Shown here in pieces: positions 1 to 9,502 of a DNA stretch of 41,532 nt. Every line of letters starts with the position of its first letter. Position 1 is the stretch's first letter. The notes below the pieces were generated by a model, which did not search any database, was not told where the DNA came from, and was given only the letters and a program-made list of their open reading frames with translations. Source of the DNA: Thermoguttaceae bacterium (GTDB taxonomy: Bacteria; Planctomycetota; Planctomycetia; Pirellulales; Thermoguttaceae); contig JAQVKF010000008.1 in assembly GCA_028694795.1 (NCBI GenBank), positions 1 to 41,532 on the forward strand, read 5' to 3'. The position numbers and the translations under genes are program-made.

Positions 1-602
1 GATTCCACCTCGCCGTCCGCTCGCATGAGTAGATGTTGGCAAAACGGCCAGGCGGTCTGACGGGGTAAACTGGAGGGCACTTCGAGTATTTGCCGATGGA
101 GCTTTTCAGCTATCGAACCGAATAGAAAACCGCCATCCGGAACGCCGACGAATTTTCGCGCGGAGTTAAACGCATCTACTTCCGCGGGCGGATGGCAGAA
201 AAATGCCATCGTGAGATCAGCGATCAGATTTTTTTGTTCTAGGGCCAAACGTTGTATCATTGCGTCTTTGAGTCCGAAATAATCGACATACAAAAACGCT
301 TCATCTGAAGCCAAATGGTCAAAGTGTCCCGTTGGAGCCAGCTGCATATCGAGCGGATACGTTTCGTATTCGATACTCAGGCGATCCAGTGTGTCGAAAA
401 CGATCGGACAAATATAGGCGGGCAACCAAATTTTGCGATATCGTCGATGTTGTAAAATGAACGACAATCCCGAACGTCCCAAATTGATCGGAAACGCGTA
501 AAAAAGTTTATCCGCACCATCCGTGGTCGGTGGGTATGGCAACTCACACTGTGAGGATAATTCGAATGGATGATATCCACCAATCGGATGTATATTTACC
601 AT
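1..602 (-). CDS. DegT/DnrJ/EryC1-like PLP-dependent protein, partial (C-terminus beyond window)
   Basis: Manual minus-strand translation from ATG at 602..600, open to position 1: MVNIHPIGGYHPFELSSQCELPYPPTTDGADKLFYAFPINLGRSGLSF...WLPAYICPIVFDTLDRLSIEYETYPLD...LYVDYFGLKDAMIQ...LIADLTMAFF...FNSARKFVGVPDGGFLF. The 'SxRKFxGxPDGG' segment resembles the PLP-lysine region of sugar aminotransferases. Start overlaps the stop of the upstream GNAT gene (ATGGTAA). Confidence 0.75.
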   Translation of the reverse strand, partial: MVNIHPIGGYHPFELSSQCELPYPPTTDGADKLFYAFPINLGRSGLSFILQHRRYRKIWLPAYICPIVFDTLDRLSIEYETYPLDMQLAPTGHFDHLASDEAFLYVDYFGLKDAMIQRLALEQKNLIADLTMAFFCHPPAEVDAFNSARKFVGVPDGGFLFGSIAEKLHRQILEVPSSLPRQTAWPFCQHLLMRADGEVE

Positions 603-1534
603 TTTTTTTCCATAAGGTATTTTTCTTCTGTTTCAGAAATGCGGTTAAAGCCAATATTTTGATAAAATCGGATCGCTCGCATATTCTGCCTAGACACTTC
701 TAAACACATGGATACAAACTTTTGTCGCCGGGTTTGTTCAAAGGCAATGCGCATTAACTCTTGCGCTACCCCACACCCTTGTACCTCCGGAAGTACACAG
801 ACAAAAGGAATATAAGCGTGTCGATGAACGGTATCATTGATATATGCGGCGATGAGACCAATAAGACGATTGTCACGATATGCCTCGAACGTCGTTCCAA
901 ATCGTCTCAATTTTTCCGCAAATTGGACGATATCTAAACGTTGACTTAGGCCTGGCGGTACCATAAGATCTTCGCATAGTGCCAAATAGGATTTTATGCC
1001 GTCAGTCGTACAACTATCGATTTGGTACGTGATTTCGTTCTGAAAATCAAGCCACATTTTTCGTAGCCGTCCGTTTGATTTCTGTTCAAATTCCTCTAAA
1101 AAAACGAAGCCCAACTTGCGATACACCCGAACGGCGGCGGTATTGGCCTCGTTGACGAAGAGAAAAATTGTGCGCAGTTGCAACGTTTCCTTCGCGTATT
1201 TCAGCATGAGTTGCGTGGCGAGCGTTCCATAACCACGTCCCCACACGCTGCGTTCTCCGATAAAAATATGGAATTCTGCCGCTCCGGCGTTCGTATCGAT
1301 ATCGCTCAGCTGGACGTTTCCGATATACTGATCATTCTCGGATAGGCAGATGGCGAATCGTTGGCAAGTGGCGTCGGTCAAGACGTGTCGAATCCAATCG
1401 CGTTCGATCTGTGGCGTAATGACACGATCCGGTCGTCCGCTGGTGTACTGCCAAACTTTTGGATCGTTCCGCCACTGCCACGAAATTTCAGCATCAGCTT
1501 CTCGAAGCGGACGAATATAAACTTCCTCCCTCAT
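596..1534 (-). CDS. Tandem GNAT N-acetyltransferase (two GNAT domains)
   Basis: 312-aa ORF. N-terminal half is RimJ/PseH-like (IRPLREADAEISWQWRNDPKV...GRGYGTLATQLMLKYA...LFVNEANTAAVRVYRKLGF). C-terminal half is a second GNAT (VLPEVQGCGVAQELMRIAFEQ...LEVSRQNMRAIRFYQNIGF). Confidence 0.88.
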   Translation of the reverse strand: MREEVYIRPLREADAEISWQWRNDPKVWQYTSGRPDRVITPQIERDWIRHVLTDATCQRFAICLSENDQYIGNVQLSDIDTNAGAAEFHIFIGERSVWGRGYGTLATQLMLKYAKETLQLRTIFLFVNEANTAAVRVYRKLGFVFLEEFEQKSNGRLRKMWLDFQNEITYQIDSCTTDGIKSYLALCEDLMVPPGLSQRLDIVQFAEKLRRFGTTFEAYRDNRLIGLIAAYINDTVHRHAYIPFVCVLPEVQGCGVAQELMRIAFEQTRRQKFVSMCLEVSRQNMRAIRFYQNIGFNRISETEEKYLMEKKW

Positions 1535-1540
1535 ACCATA

Positions 1541-2749
1541 TTACTCCTCGACGATGACTCGTACCATCTCGTCCATACGCGACATTTTATCGTGCATTTC
1601 GCTCATGGAACCAAATCGTAATGCCATGGTACCCAATGTACCTTGCGCACCAGTGAAAGCGAGCACCGATTCCCCTGGATGAACCATTTGCCAAAATTGC
1701 ACTAAATGTACACGCTGGATCTTTTCGTCCACTTCAATTTTTTTCAAAATACCTGGGCGAGAACTATGAACGACGTAATAGGCCCAAAAATCATTCGGTT
1801 CCGCCATGGTATAATCACTGCAATCTTCACCCATCGCGGAGCGAATGACAAATTCAGTCATATCGACACCCGTAGCGTACTGAAGCACTTGGGGAATCAT
1901 ATTTCCCCCATTTCGACACCCGATTTCCATCAAAATCGGATGATCCGACGCATCTAAACGCACTTCAAAATTGTACCCACAGTGCTGCATTTCCAAACAT
2001 GTAAGCAAACGTTGAATCTCGTCATGGATTGCTTGGTGCACCACTTGGGGTTTATCGTAAGGCCAACAACCTCCCGCGGGAACAAAAGGACTACCGCCAC
2101 CACGATTGAAAATGTGGCTTCCAAACGCTCGAAAAACCAAGTTGCCTGCCCACGAAATCCCATCACCTATCACTTGCGGTCCATGGTTTTCTACAAACTC
2201 TTCAATCACAATGCGTTTGCCGCGGGAGAATCCCAACGCATATTCCACCGCATGGAAAAGTTCGTCTACGGAATCTATTTTGGATACCCCCTTGCTACCA
2301 CTCGAATCAACGGGTTTTACCATCACCGGAAACACAAAGCGACCGATATCCTCACGTGCTTCCTCATAACAGCCGTAACCGCCGGATTGTGGGGTTTGGA
2401 AACCATGCCGAGCGAGATATTGACGAAATCGGTCTTTCGTCGAAAGAATCATCACCGAATCGTAAGGATTGCCCGGCAACCCGAGCTTTTCCGCAACATA
2501 AGCCGCCGTCGGAGCCGCCGGATCAGACGCATAACAAACAATGCCGTCTATTTTTAACGATTTCGCCAATTCTAATACGGCGTGCATGTCGGTCGTACTC
2601 ACGTTATAGTACGCATCGGCAAAACGATGGCCCGGATTATCGGGAAGATAATCACAAGTGATCGTGTAGTATCCCAATCGTTTCGCTGTTTGGACGGAGG
2701 GAACCTGAAAAAAGGAACCGCCAAGAAGAAGAATTTTTTTTGGTGTCAT
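1541..2749 (-). CDS. ATP-grasp domain-containing protein (carboxylate-amine ligase type)
   Basis: 402-aa ORF: KILLLGGSFFQVPSVQTAKRLGYYTITCDYLPDNPGHRFAD; FPVMVKPVDSSGSKGVSKIDS; FEVRLDASDHPILMEIGCRNGGNMIPQ, typical of CPSase/PurK-like ATP-grasp. Confidence 0.88.
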   Translation of the reverse strand: MTPKKILLLGGSFFQVPSVQTAKRLGYYTITCDYLPDNPGHRFADAYYNVSTTDMHAVLELAKSLKIDGIVCYASDPAAPTAAYVAEKLGLPGNPYDSVMILSTKDRFRQYLARHGFQTPQSGGYGCYEEAREDIGRFVFPVMVKPVDSSGSKGVSKIDSVDELFHAVEYALGFSRGKRIVIEEFVENHGPQVIGDGISWAGNLVFRAFGSHIFNRGGGSPFVPAGGCWPYDKPQVVHQAIHDEIQRLLTCLEMQHCGYNFEVRLDASDHPILMEIGCRNGGNMIPQVLQYATGVDMTEFVIRSAMGEDCSDYTMAEPNDFWAYYVVHSSRPGILKKIEVDEKIQRVHLVQFWQMVHPGESVLAFTGAQGTLGTMALRFGSMSEMHDKMSRMDEMVRVIVEE

Positions 2750-2758
2750 ATGATATTC

Positions 2759-4057
2759 CTAAGCCGACTTCTTCCATTCGTTGACATAGACCTTACGCTT
2801 GCCTGACGCCATCACAGGAATTTCATTCACATAAGAAATCTGAATTTCTGCATCCTCGCCCAAACACTGTTTGAGAACCGCACGTAACCTGCCTTCCTGC
2901 AAAAATTTTGACTTCACATTGAGATGCACTTCATAATTCTTTTGGGCCTTTTGAATCAATTGGTACTGAACGATCTCAGGAAATTCCCAAAGATAATTCG
3001 TAATCGTATGAGGCGACATAAAATCGCCCCGCGTATTGCAAATTAAATCCACTCGTCGGCCTTCTAACGTGGTCAGAACGCGTCTCGGTTTGCCCTGGAT
3101 GATTTTCGTTTCTAATGTTCCGATATCTCCCGTATCGTAACGCAGCAGCGGCATCGCGTGATTAAAAAGATCCGTAATCACAATTCGCCCTTGCGTACCA
3201 TCCGCCACCGGAACGTCTCGTTCCAAATCAAAAACCTCGAAATAGTAACTCGCCGTGTTCAGAACAAAAAAGTCTTCGTGGTCCAGTTGTTGTCCTAAAA
3301 TGCCCATTTCTTGGTTCGAATAACGAGAAAGAACTGGTGCCTTAAACACTCGTTGCAGTGCGTCACGAGCCGCTGGAGAAAGCGATTCAGATGCGGTGAT
3401 TACGGCACAAATATGCGGAAACGACTTCGATTCGTCACCTTTGGCAAGCATATATTTACCGAGTCGTTCATAAACGGAGGCGTAACCGAACAACATCGTT
3501 TTTTCACGATAGTGCTGAAAATCTTCACGTAGTGAATCCAAACGTGCGTCGCTGAGATCCGCCGCGTCAAGGAGTGTCATATTCATTCCCCACAGTTTCC
3601 ACGCCGGTTTACGCGTCGCGGAGGTTAATCCGCGAATAAACACAAGATGGTCACGAACTTTGAACCCTTCCGGGTGAAAAGCTAGAATTTCCGCCAAAAC
3701 GCGATAACGTTTGTTCATTTCCTGATAAACCGAAAATGGCGTACCAGTCGAGCCGCTCGTGCTCATTTTATGCAGTTTTTGATCCGCGTATTCCGGCGAC
3801 ATGAACTGATCCGGCTGAGACTTAATGATCATTTTGTTAATCACAGGAAGCTCTTCGAATCGTTGCGATCTGGTAGATTGATAGAAGGGCACCTGCCGCA
3901 TTGCGTATTGAAAAATCGACTTTCGATAACCGTCGACCACCGATTGCAGAGGCTCGCCACCGTTCAAAATACGCTCGATATCGGCTAAATTTTTACGAAC
4001 CGCTCCCCCGCGAAAACATGCGTCGTAAATCCAGTATCCTACTCGACGAATATTCAT
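2759..4057 (-). CDS. CapK / phenylacetate-CoA ligase-like adenylate-forming enzyme
   Basis: 432-aa ORF with STSGSTGTPFSVYQ (AMP-binding P-loop-like) and AMPLLRYDTGDIG motifs; next to polysaccharide genes. Confidence 0.82.
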   Translation of the reverse strand: MNIRRVGYWIYDACFRGGAVRKNLADIERILNGGEPLQSVVDGYRKSIFQYAMRQVPFYQSTRSQRFEELPVINKMIIKSQPDQFMSPEYADQKLHKMSTSGSTGTPFSVYQEMNKRYRVLAEILAFHPEGFKVRDHLVFIRGLTSATRKPAWKLWGMNMTLLDAADLSDARLDSLREDFQHYREKTMLFGYASVYERLGKYMLAKGDESKSFPHICAVITASESLSPAARDALQRVFKAPVLSRYSNQEMGILGQQLDHEDFFVLNTASYYFEVFDLERDVPVADGTQGRIVITDLFNHAMPLLRYDTGDIGTLETKIIQGKPRRVLTTLEGRRVDLICNTRGDFMSPHTITNYLWEFPEIVQYQLIQKAQKNYEVHLNVKSKFLQEGRLRAVLKQCLGEDAEIQISYVNEIPVMASGKRKVYVNEWKKSA

Positions 4058-4208
4058 GATATTCCTCTATTCCTCTTCTATGCAGTAGTTTTCAAAATCT
4101 GGGGAAACCTCTGCGAATCTATGGACAATAAAAACCTCGGAATTCCACTGCTTAAAAGTTCGATATACATCCATTTTCTTCCCCAACTTGATTTTTCCAT
4201 ATCCACGA

Positions 4209-5201
4209 CTACGAAAGGATGGGACTCATTCGTTTGATCATCTCATCGTCCTCTTTCAATCGTCCGTTAAAATAAATATGCTTTTGCAACCGATCAGGAG
4301 AAAAATCTTCTTCCAAGAGGAGCGAAGTATCCGGTTGAACAAGATACTTCCAACTCACAATCTTAACCGTATCTTTAGAAAATTCTACCGTAGGAATACC
4401 GATCTTTCGCACTGCGGACAAAGGCGTGTAATGGAAATTTCCATGCGCAAGCGTTGTCATACAAAAAATGAAATTACCTAATGAGTACATAATGGGACAT
4501 TCATCCCAGTATTCGTAGGATAATTGGATATGACACTGACCTCCGTAGACAAGCGACGCGCCGGCATTCACCATGCTTCGACCAAGAAAACGATGTTCCA
4601 ATGGAGGTTCAAAACTGATATCTCGATCTCCCCAATGGCAGCACACGATGACGTGATCTACGTTCCTTTTCCACTGACGAATATCTTGTAGTACCCTATC
4701 TGGTTCCAACACATTTACATGCAGTGGCGATTCATCCGGTAAACCGATATTTTCGATCACTTTTTTTTCAGGGCCGATATAATTGAGCAACGCGAAAGAA
4801 ATGCCTTCTTTTTCAAAAAGGAAGGGTGCCGCGGCTTCCTCCGAAGAAAATCCTACACCAAGACACCCTATGCTGTGTTTCTCAAAGAAAGCCAATGTGG
4901 CTTGGGCACCGGACAAATTTCCATCATAAATGTGGTTATTAGCCAAAGTAACTGCGGTCAAGTGAAACGAAAGTACGGACTGGGCGGCTAGTTCCGTCGT
5001 CAACAAAACGGCTCTTTTCTCCTTGCGAGGGTTGGTTTCCAAATCCCCAACGAGTGGGCATTCCCAGTTTCCAAAACGAAAATCATAATCACCCAATAAT
5101 GCGCTAATTTCACGATGATTCCTACGAACTGCCGGAATATTGGCTGGTGAACAATGGAAACCATCGTAACTGATATCACCGAAAAACTGTATCTTAACCA
5201 T
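4209..5201 (-). CDS. CapA-family (PGA_cap) protein
   Basis: MVKIQFFGDISYDG...LTAVTLANNHIYDGNLSGAQATLAFFEKHSIGCLGVGFSSEEAAAPF...VDHVIVCCHWGDR...GASLVYGGQCHIQLSYEYW...MYSLGNFIF. The track starts it at 5213; MVKIQFFGD at 5201 fits the family better. Confidence 0.88.
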   Translation of the reverse strand: MVKIQFFGDISYDGFHCSPANIPAVRRNHREISALLGDYDFRFGNWECPLVGDLETNPRKEKRAVLLTTELAAQSVLSFHLTAVTLANNHIYDGNLSGAQATLAFFEKHSIGCLGVGFSSEEAAAPFLFEKEGISFALLNYIGPEKKVIENIGLPDESPLHVNVLEPDRVLQDIRQWKRNVDHVIVCCHWGDRDISFEPPLEHRFLGRSMVNAGASLVYGGQCHIQLSYEYWDECPIMYSLGNFIFCMTTLAHGNFHYTPLSAVRKIGIPTVEFSKDTVKIVSWKYLVQPDTSLLLEEDFSPDRLQKHIYFNGRLKEDDEMIKRMSPILS

Positions 5202-5202
5202 T

Positions 5203-6384
5203 TTATTTCCCAATTACCAACTGACATACTTCGTCCATCACCGAGTCGGACAGATCAGGCCAAAGTGGCAGACTCAACACACGGCTCGACACATCGTGTG
5301 CCACGCTCAAACTACCCACACACCGAGATTCGCAAAAAACAGGCATATCACTCAGCAGCGGCCAAAAATAACGACGTGGAAAAATCTGACGTTCACGCAT
5401 CCGTTCGACCACCGTCTTCAGCCTCGATTCATCACGCAACAAAACCGCGAAATAACTGTAGTTATATTCCGAAGCGTCATACTTTTGGAACGTGATGTCC
5501 GGAATACGCGACAGAATTGAGGTATATCGCTCACAGCGCTCTCGACGTTTGCTCAAAATTTCTGGCATGTGAGCTAAATTCGCAAGGCCAACGGCCGCCG
5601 ACACTTCGGTCATTTTCGCATTCGTGCCGATCGCCGTCTGTGCTTGCGAACCATCCACATCCATGCCGAAAAAACGCAACTGACGCAAGCGGCTTCGGAG
5701 AGCCGCATCTTCCGCAAAACAGGCACCGCCTTCGACTGTATGGAACAGTTTGGTCGCGTGAAAACTAGTTGTCGAGCAATCGCCCCAAGAAAAAATCGAC
5801 CGACCTCCCGCGCAAACCCCAAAGGCGTGCGCAGCGTCGTAAATCAAGCGAATATCATGTCGTCGCGCGATCGCTTCCAAACGGACCAAATCGCATGGAC
5901 AACCAAATACGTGAACCGCGAGAATGGCGGAAGTTTGGGGCGTGATCGCCGCTTCGACCGCATCGGGATCGATATTCCATGTTTCCGGATCGATATCGAC
6001 GAAAACCGGTTGGCAGCCGACACGACGAATCGCTGTCGAGGTCGCCACGAACGTGAATGGTGTCGTAATCACTTCGCCATGAGCGTCTAACGCCTCCAAC
6101 GCTAATTCTAAGGCGATCGTACCGTTTAGCACCGTCACGGTTTGTGGAACGCCCAAATATCCAGATACTTGACGCTCTAATTCGAGAAGCAGCGGACCGT
6201 TATTCGTTAAATACGCTCGTTCCCAAACACCTTCTAAAAGTGAGGTCACTTCCGAAAGCGGCGGCATAAATGGCCGCGTTACATACACTGGTTGACGTGA
6301 TTCCACGTGACGAAATTCCCTTATGCTTGACGAGGTTGGGTTGAAAATAGACGAATGGAAACGTGGTCGAAGGCAATTTTCCAA
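5203..6384 (-). CDS. DegT/DnrJ/EryC1 aminotransferase
   Basis: RAYLTNNGPLLLELERQVSGYLGVPQTVTVLNGTIALELALEAL...VITTPFTFVATSTAIRRVGCQPVFVDIDPETWNIDPD...YDAAHAFGV...TTSFHATKLFHTVEGGA. Start uncertain; a GTG at 6306..6304 (VESRQPVYVTRPFMPP) is plausible. Confidence 0.9.
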   Translation of the reverse strand: MENCLRPRFHSSIFNPTSSSIREFRHVESRQPVYVTRPFMPPLSEVTSLLEGVWERAYLTNNGPLLLELERQVSGYLGVPQTVTVLNGTIALELALEALDAHGEVITTPFTFVATSTAIRRVGCQPVFVDIDPETWNIDPDAVEAAITPQTSAILAVHVFGCPCDLVRLEAIARRHDIRLIYDAAHAFGVCAGGRSIFSWGDCSTTSFHATKLFHTVEGGACFAEDAALRSRLRQLRFFGMDVDGSQAQTAIGTNAKMTEVSAAVGLANLAHMPEILSKRRERCERYTSILSRIPDITFQKYDASEYNYSYFAVLLRDESRLKTVVERMRERQIFPRRYFWPLLSDMPVFCESRCVGSLSVAHDVSSRVLSLPLWPDLSDSVMDEVCQLVIGK

Positions 6385-6519
6385 CCAAAAACACCTCTCG
6401 TAAAATCAAATTTCATGGGTATGATCGCCGCATATCCACGCTGGGCCAGTTCCTATCCGCCTTTTGGGAGGCTGTGCCTACGGTTAAACGACCTTGTAAA
6501 AACCATTCGTCGAGGTCAC

Positions 6520-7449
6520 TCAATCCAGGTGAGACTGCGTATAATCTTGAATCTGTTCTCGAATGTATTCGTAATACGCGCCTTTAGCGCCACGAACATG
6601 TTCCAAAACAGCTTCTGGCGAGATAAATCGCTGGACCATACCAATTTCTTCCAGACACGCCACCTTCAAGCCCTGGCGTTTTTCGACCGTTTCGATAAAG
6701 GTCGAGGCTTCCGACATGGAATCGGGCGTACCGGTATCCAACCATGCGATGCCACGGCCAAGTACCGCGCATTTTAACCGATTTTTCTCCAAATAGATAG
6801 CATTAAGCGACGTAATTTCCAGTTCTCCACGGGCGGAAGGCTGGACCTGTTTCGCATACTCACTCGCATGACTGTCATAAAAGTAAATACCAACAACCGC
6901 GTAGTTCGATTTCGGTTGAGCGGGTTTTTCTTCTAGGCTAAGTACATGCCCATTTTTGTCGAATTCGACGACGCCGAAACGATGTGGATCACGGACGCGG
7001 TACCCGAAAATGATGGCTCCGGAACCTGTCTCTTCCTTGCCAAAGGGTGGCGAGGCGTCTCCGGAAGAAACCTCTGCGGCGGCTTCTCGCAACAGCCGAA
7101 CCAGTCCCGCACCATAAAAAATATTGTCGCCCAAAATCAAACAGACGGGTGAACAAGCCAAAAATTCTTCGCCGATGATAAACGCTTGAGCCAAACCCTC
7201 TGGACGCGGTTGTTCTGCGTAGGTGATGGAAATCCCCCATTGTGAACCATCACCCAGCAGACGTTCGTACTGTGGTAGGTCTACCGGTGTCGAAATGAGC
7301 AAAATTTCACGAATTCCGGCGAGCATCAGGACGCTCAGCGGATAATAGATCATCGGCTTATCATAGATTGGCAAAAGTTGTTTACTGACCGCGAGAGTCA
7401 TGGGGTGGAGCCGTGTACCGCTACCACCGGCCAGAATAATACCTTTCAT
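6520..7449 (-). CDS. rfbA: Glucose-1-phosphate thymidylyltransferase
   Basis: [55 protein letters not shown]...[21 protein letters not shown]...[17 protein letters not shown]...[22 protein letters not shown]. Confidence 0.95.
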   Translation of the reverse strand: MKGIILAGGSGTRLHPMTLAVSKQLLPIYDKPMIYYPLSVLMLAGIREILLISTPVDLPQYERLLGDGSQWGISITYAEQPRPEGLAQAFIIGEEFLACSPVCLILGDNIFYGAGLVRLLREAAAEVSSGDASPPFGKEETGSGAIIFGYRVRDPHRFGVVEFDKNGHVLSLEEKPAQPKSNYAVVGIYFYDSHASEYAKQVQPSARGELEITSLNAIYLEKNRLKCAVLGRGIAWLDTGTPDSMSEASTFIETVEKRQGLKVACLEEIGMVQRFISPEAVLEHVRGAKGAYYEYIREQIQDYTQSHLD

Positions 7450-7580
7450 GCGATGTTCCTCATGGTCCTGTTTTTGTATAGCAAGTCGAATGGTCTTTAT
7501 TGAACCCGGTCCTTACCCATGGATGCTATTGCTAATACTCTACACTAACCGACCGCGCAGTAGCCGGGAGGGTAAACCAA

Positions 7581-7610
7581 GCGGCAGTACCAGCGACAGG
7601 TAAAAAGTTT
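7581..7610 (-). repeat. Dispersed intergenic repeat, copy A
   Basis: Reverse complement AAACTTTTTACCTGTCGCTGGTACTGCCGC matches copies B and C with few changes. Confidence 0.7.
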
Positions 7611-7767
7611 GCGCATTTCCGGGGAAAATGTCTTTCAGGACGTGTTCACATATAATCACATGGTAAAAACCATGGCCAAGAATGAAATAACCGTAATCGT
7701 GGCGGTCTGTATCGGTTGATATTGAAGTTTGTACGTCTAGTAAAAAGTTTTGGAAGGGTGTTTGAGG

Positions 7768-7791
7768 GGAAACTTTTTGTAAAAAGTTTCC
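7768..7791. repeat. Perfect inverted repeat (11-bp arms, 2-nt spacer)
   Basis: GGAAACTTTTT-GT-AAAAAGTTTCC; lies between inverted repeat copies A and B. Confidence 0.85.
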
Positions 7792-7862
7792 TTTCATTGG
7801 TTCTTCGTCCCAAAAAAGTTTGACAAAAAAGCATTTTGGCAGAAAATGCACAAACTTTTTTG

Positions 7863-7930
7863 AACTTTTTACCTGACACTGGTACAGCCGATCGCTCCGA
7901 TTAAGGTGGCAACTTGTGTGAACACGCCCC
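7863..7930 (+). repeat. Dispersed intergenic repeat, copy B
   Basis: TTTTTACCTGACACTGGTAC (7866-7885) and TTGTGTGAACACGCCC (7914-7929) both occur exactly in copy C at 12061-12169. Confidence 0.85.
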
Positions 7931-8191
7931 AATAAAACCTGTTCAAACGAGGAATCGCATATAGGGGGAAACGTTCGATTGCATGGTCGTTTGCCCGACA
8001 GAAGTCGGGTAAAAGTGTTTTTCCTCCAAACCTCTGCTCGACCAACGGGGATTGGACGAGCGACAATGGCCTAAAACTCTTTAATATACACACAAACCCC
8101 AACATCAATAAGCATGGGCATGCCGAACGACCGCTTGCGATCCGATGCTTTCGCTACTTAAATATACCACATTACGTGCTGTGATACACGA

Positions 8192-9223
8192 TCAATATGG
8201 AAGTGCCGTCTCACCGCCACCCATCGTGCCCGACGCGCCCCATACCCCGTACTTGCTTCCCCCCTTTGCCACCGTCGCGTTCGCACTGTCATCGCCCGCG
8301 TCAATGGTATTCGAAACAAATCGAGTACTTCCGTCGAACATGGAGACATTGACGCCACCAAAATGATAACTCGACGCGTTGATGAGAGGCCGGGTCGTTT
8401 CGTCACCCTGTGTGCAAGAAGCGGTATTCGGAGGCAAAATCGTCAAAAATCGCGTCCTGGTCATCCGAGCGTCGTACCATTTTGCGCTCAGCCACTCATG
8501 GTTCGCATGCGCAAGTGATTCGGGCATTTCAGATAAATTTTGGGCGCAATCGGCGGGAATAGCCTTGGATTCCGTTGCATTCCAGTCCGTGAAGACGCTC
8601 GCGTTTTGCCTTGGTTGCGCCATGGCCCTGCCCGTCGCAATCCGTGATTCCGCAAACGCTACGGTATTACTCGTCCCGTCAGTGACTTGAGCTATGCTTC
8701 CGTAAAACGGCTTGGACGCATCTGGAGTCGCGGCAAAAGAGTTCCTTGGTTTCCACTTCGGATCATTCCGGTCCGCATCGGAAAAAACTTCCACGCGATC
8801 GCCCGAACAGGCGTGATAGCTGATCGCCGTGGGTACCGCCTGAGCGGTTGCGTCACTCGGACATGTTAAGCGAAATGTACTGGATGACATCTCCGCGGGA
8901 TCCAGTTTGTCGATGGTGTCCAATTTGGACATTTTCGCCGTAATTTGCTCATAAGCCGCCTTCTGTTCTATGTACGGAAACAGTGGCAGAAACGCACTCT
9001 GACCCTGGACACCTACCCCCGCGGGAAATCGGTTGTTGGTATCATGGTAATTATGGCTCGCGAGAATCCATTGACGCAGCTGGTTCGCACACTGTGAACG
9101 TCGCGCGGCCTCACGTGCCGCTTGCACCGCCGGTAATAACAGAGCGATTAAAATCGCGATGAGCGCAATGGACATGGCCATATCGGCTCCGGAAAAACCT
9201 CGTCGTTTCCAAATACTTCTCAT
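8192..9223 (-). CDS. DUF1559-family (planctomycete prepilin-like) protein
   Basis: [69 protein letters not shown]...[13 protein letters not shown]...[23 protein letters not shown]. Track start is 9265; internal ATG at 9223 fits better. Confidence 0.92.
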   Translation of the reverse strand: MRSIWKRRGFSGADMAMSIALIAILIALLLPAVQAAREAARRSQCANQLRQWILASHNYHDTNNRFPAGVGVQGQSAFLPLFPYIEQKAAYEQITAKMSKLDTIDKLDPAEMSSSTFRLTCPSDATAQAVPTAISYHACSGDRVEVFSDADRNDPKWKPRNSFAATPDASKPFYGSIAQVTDGTSNTVAFAESRIATGRAMAQPRQNASVFTDWNATESKAIPADCAQNLSEMPESLAHANHEWLSAKWYDARMTRTRFLTILPPNTASCTQGDETTRPLINASSYHFGGVNVSMFDGSTRFVSNTIDAGDDSANATVAKGGSKYGVWGASGTMGGGETALPY

Positions 9224-9502
9224 GAGACATCTCCTTGAAAAAGTGTCTAACATATAGGAATCCATTTCGGTACCACGCCGGCTTCCAATATCCCTCGGAA
9301 GTTATCTATCTCATTTCGTTTGAAAATGTGACACATTCGAACTTGACCACAAGCGATTTTGTCGAAAAAATCTCGCATAAAAACGCAAAATCAAATGAAA
9401 TAGGCATTATTTTCTATGAAATTCCGCTTTCATTCCATCCTAACGGAAGGATCCGTTCCATAAAAGTCGCACTCGCGATTTCTCTGCTAGGATTTTTGGT
9501 TT

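Noticed and set aside
377-583. 68-aa minus ORF in the track
   Set aside because: Wrong frame inside the longer open DegT-like frame (602 to 1).
1982-2557. 191-aa plus ORF
   Set aside because: Antisense to the ATP-grasp gene; no recognisable motifs.
7540-7932. 130-aa minus ORF (MGRVHTSCHLNRSD...)
   Set aside because: It runs through repeat copies A and B and the palindrome; its peptide is a read-through of non-coding repeats with no domain-like pattern.
9442-9459. AACGGAAGGATCCGTT short inverted repeat downstream of a weak AT-rich tract
   Set aside because: Only 6-bp arms, no T-run in the useful direction; could be chance.
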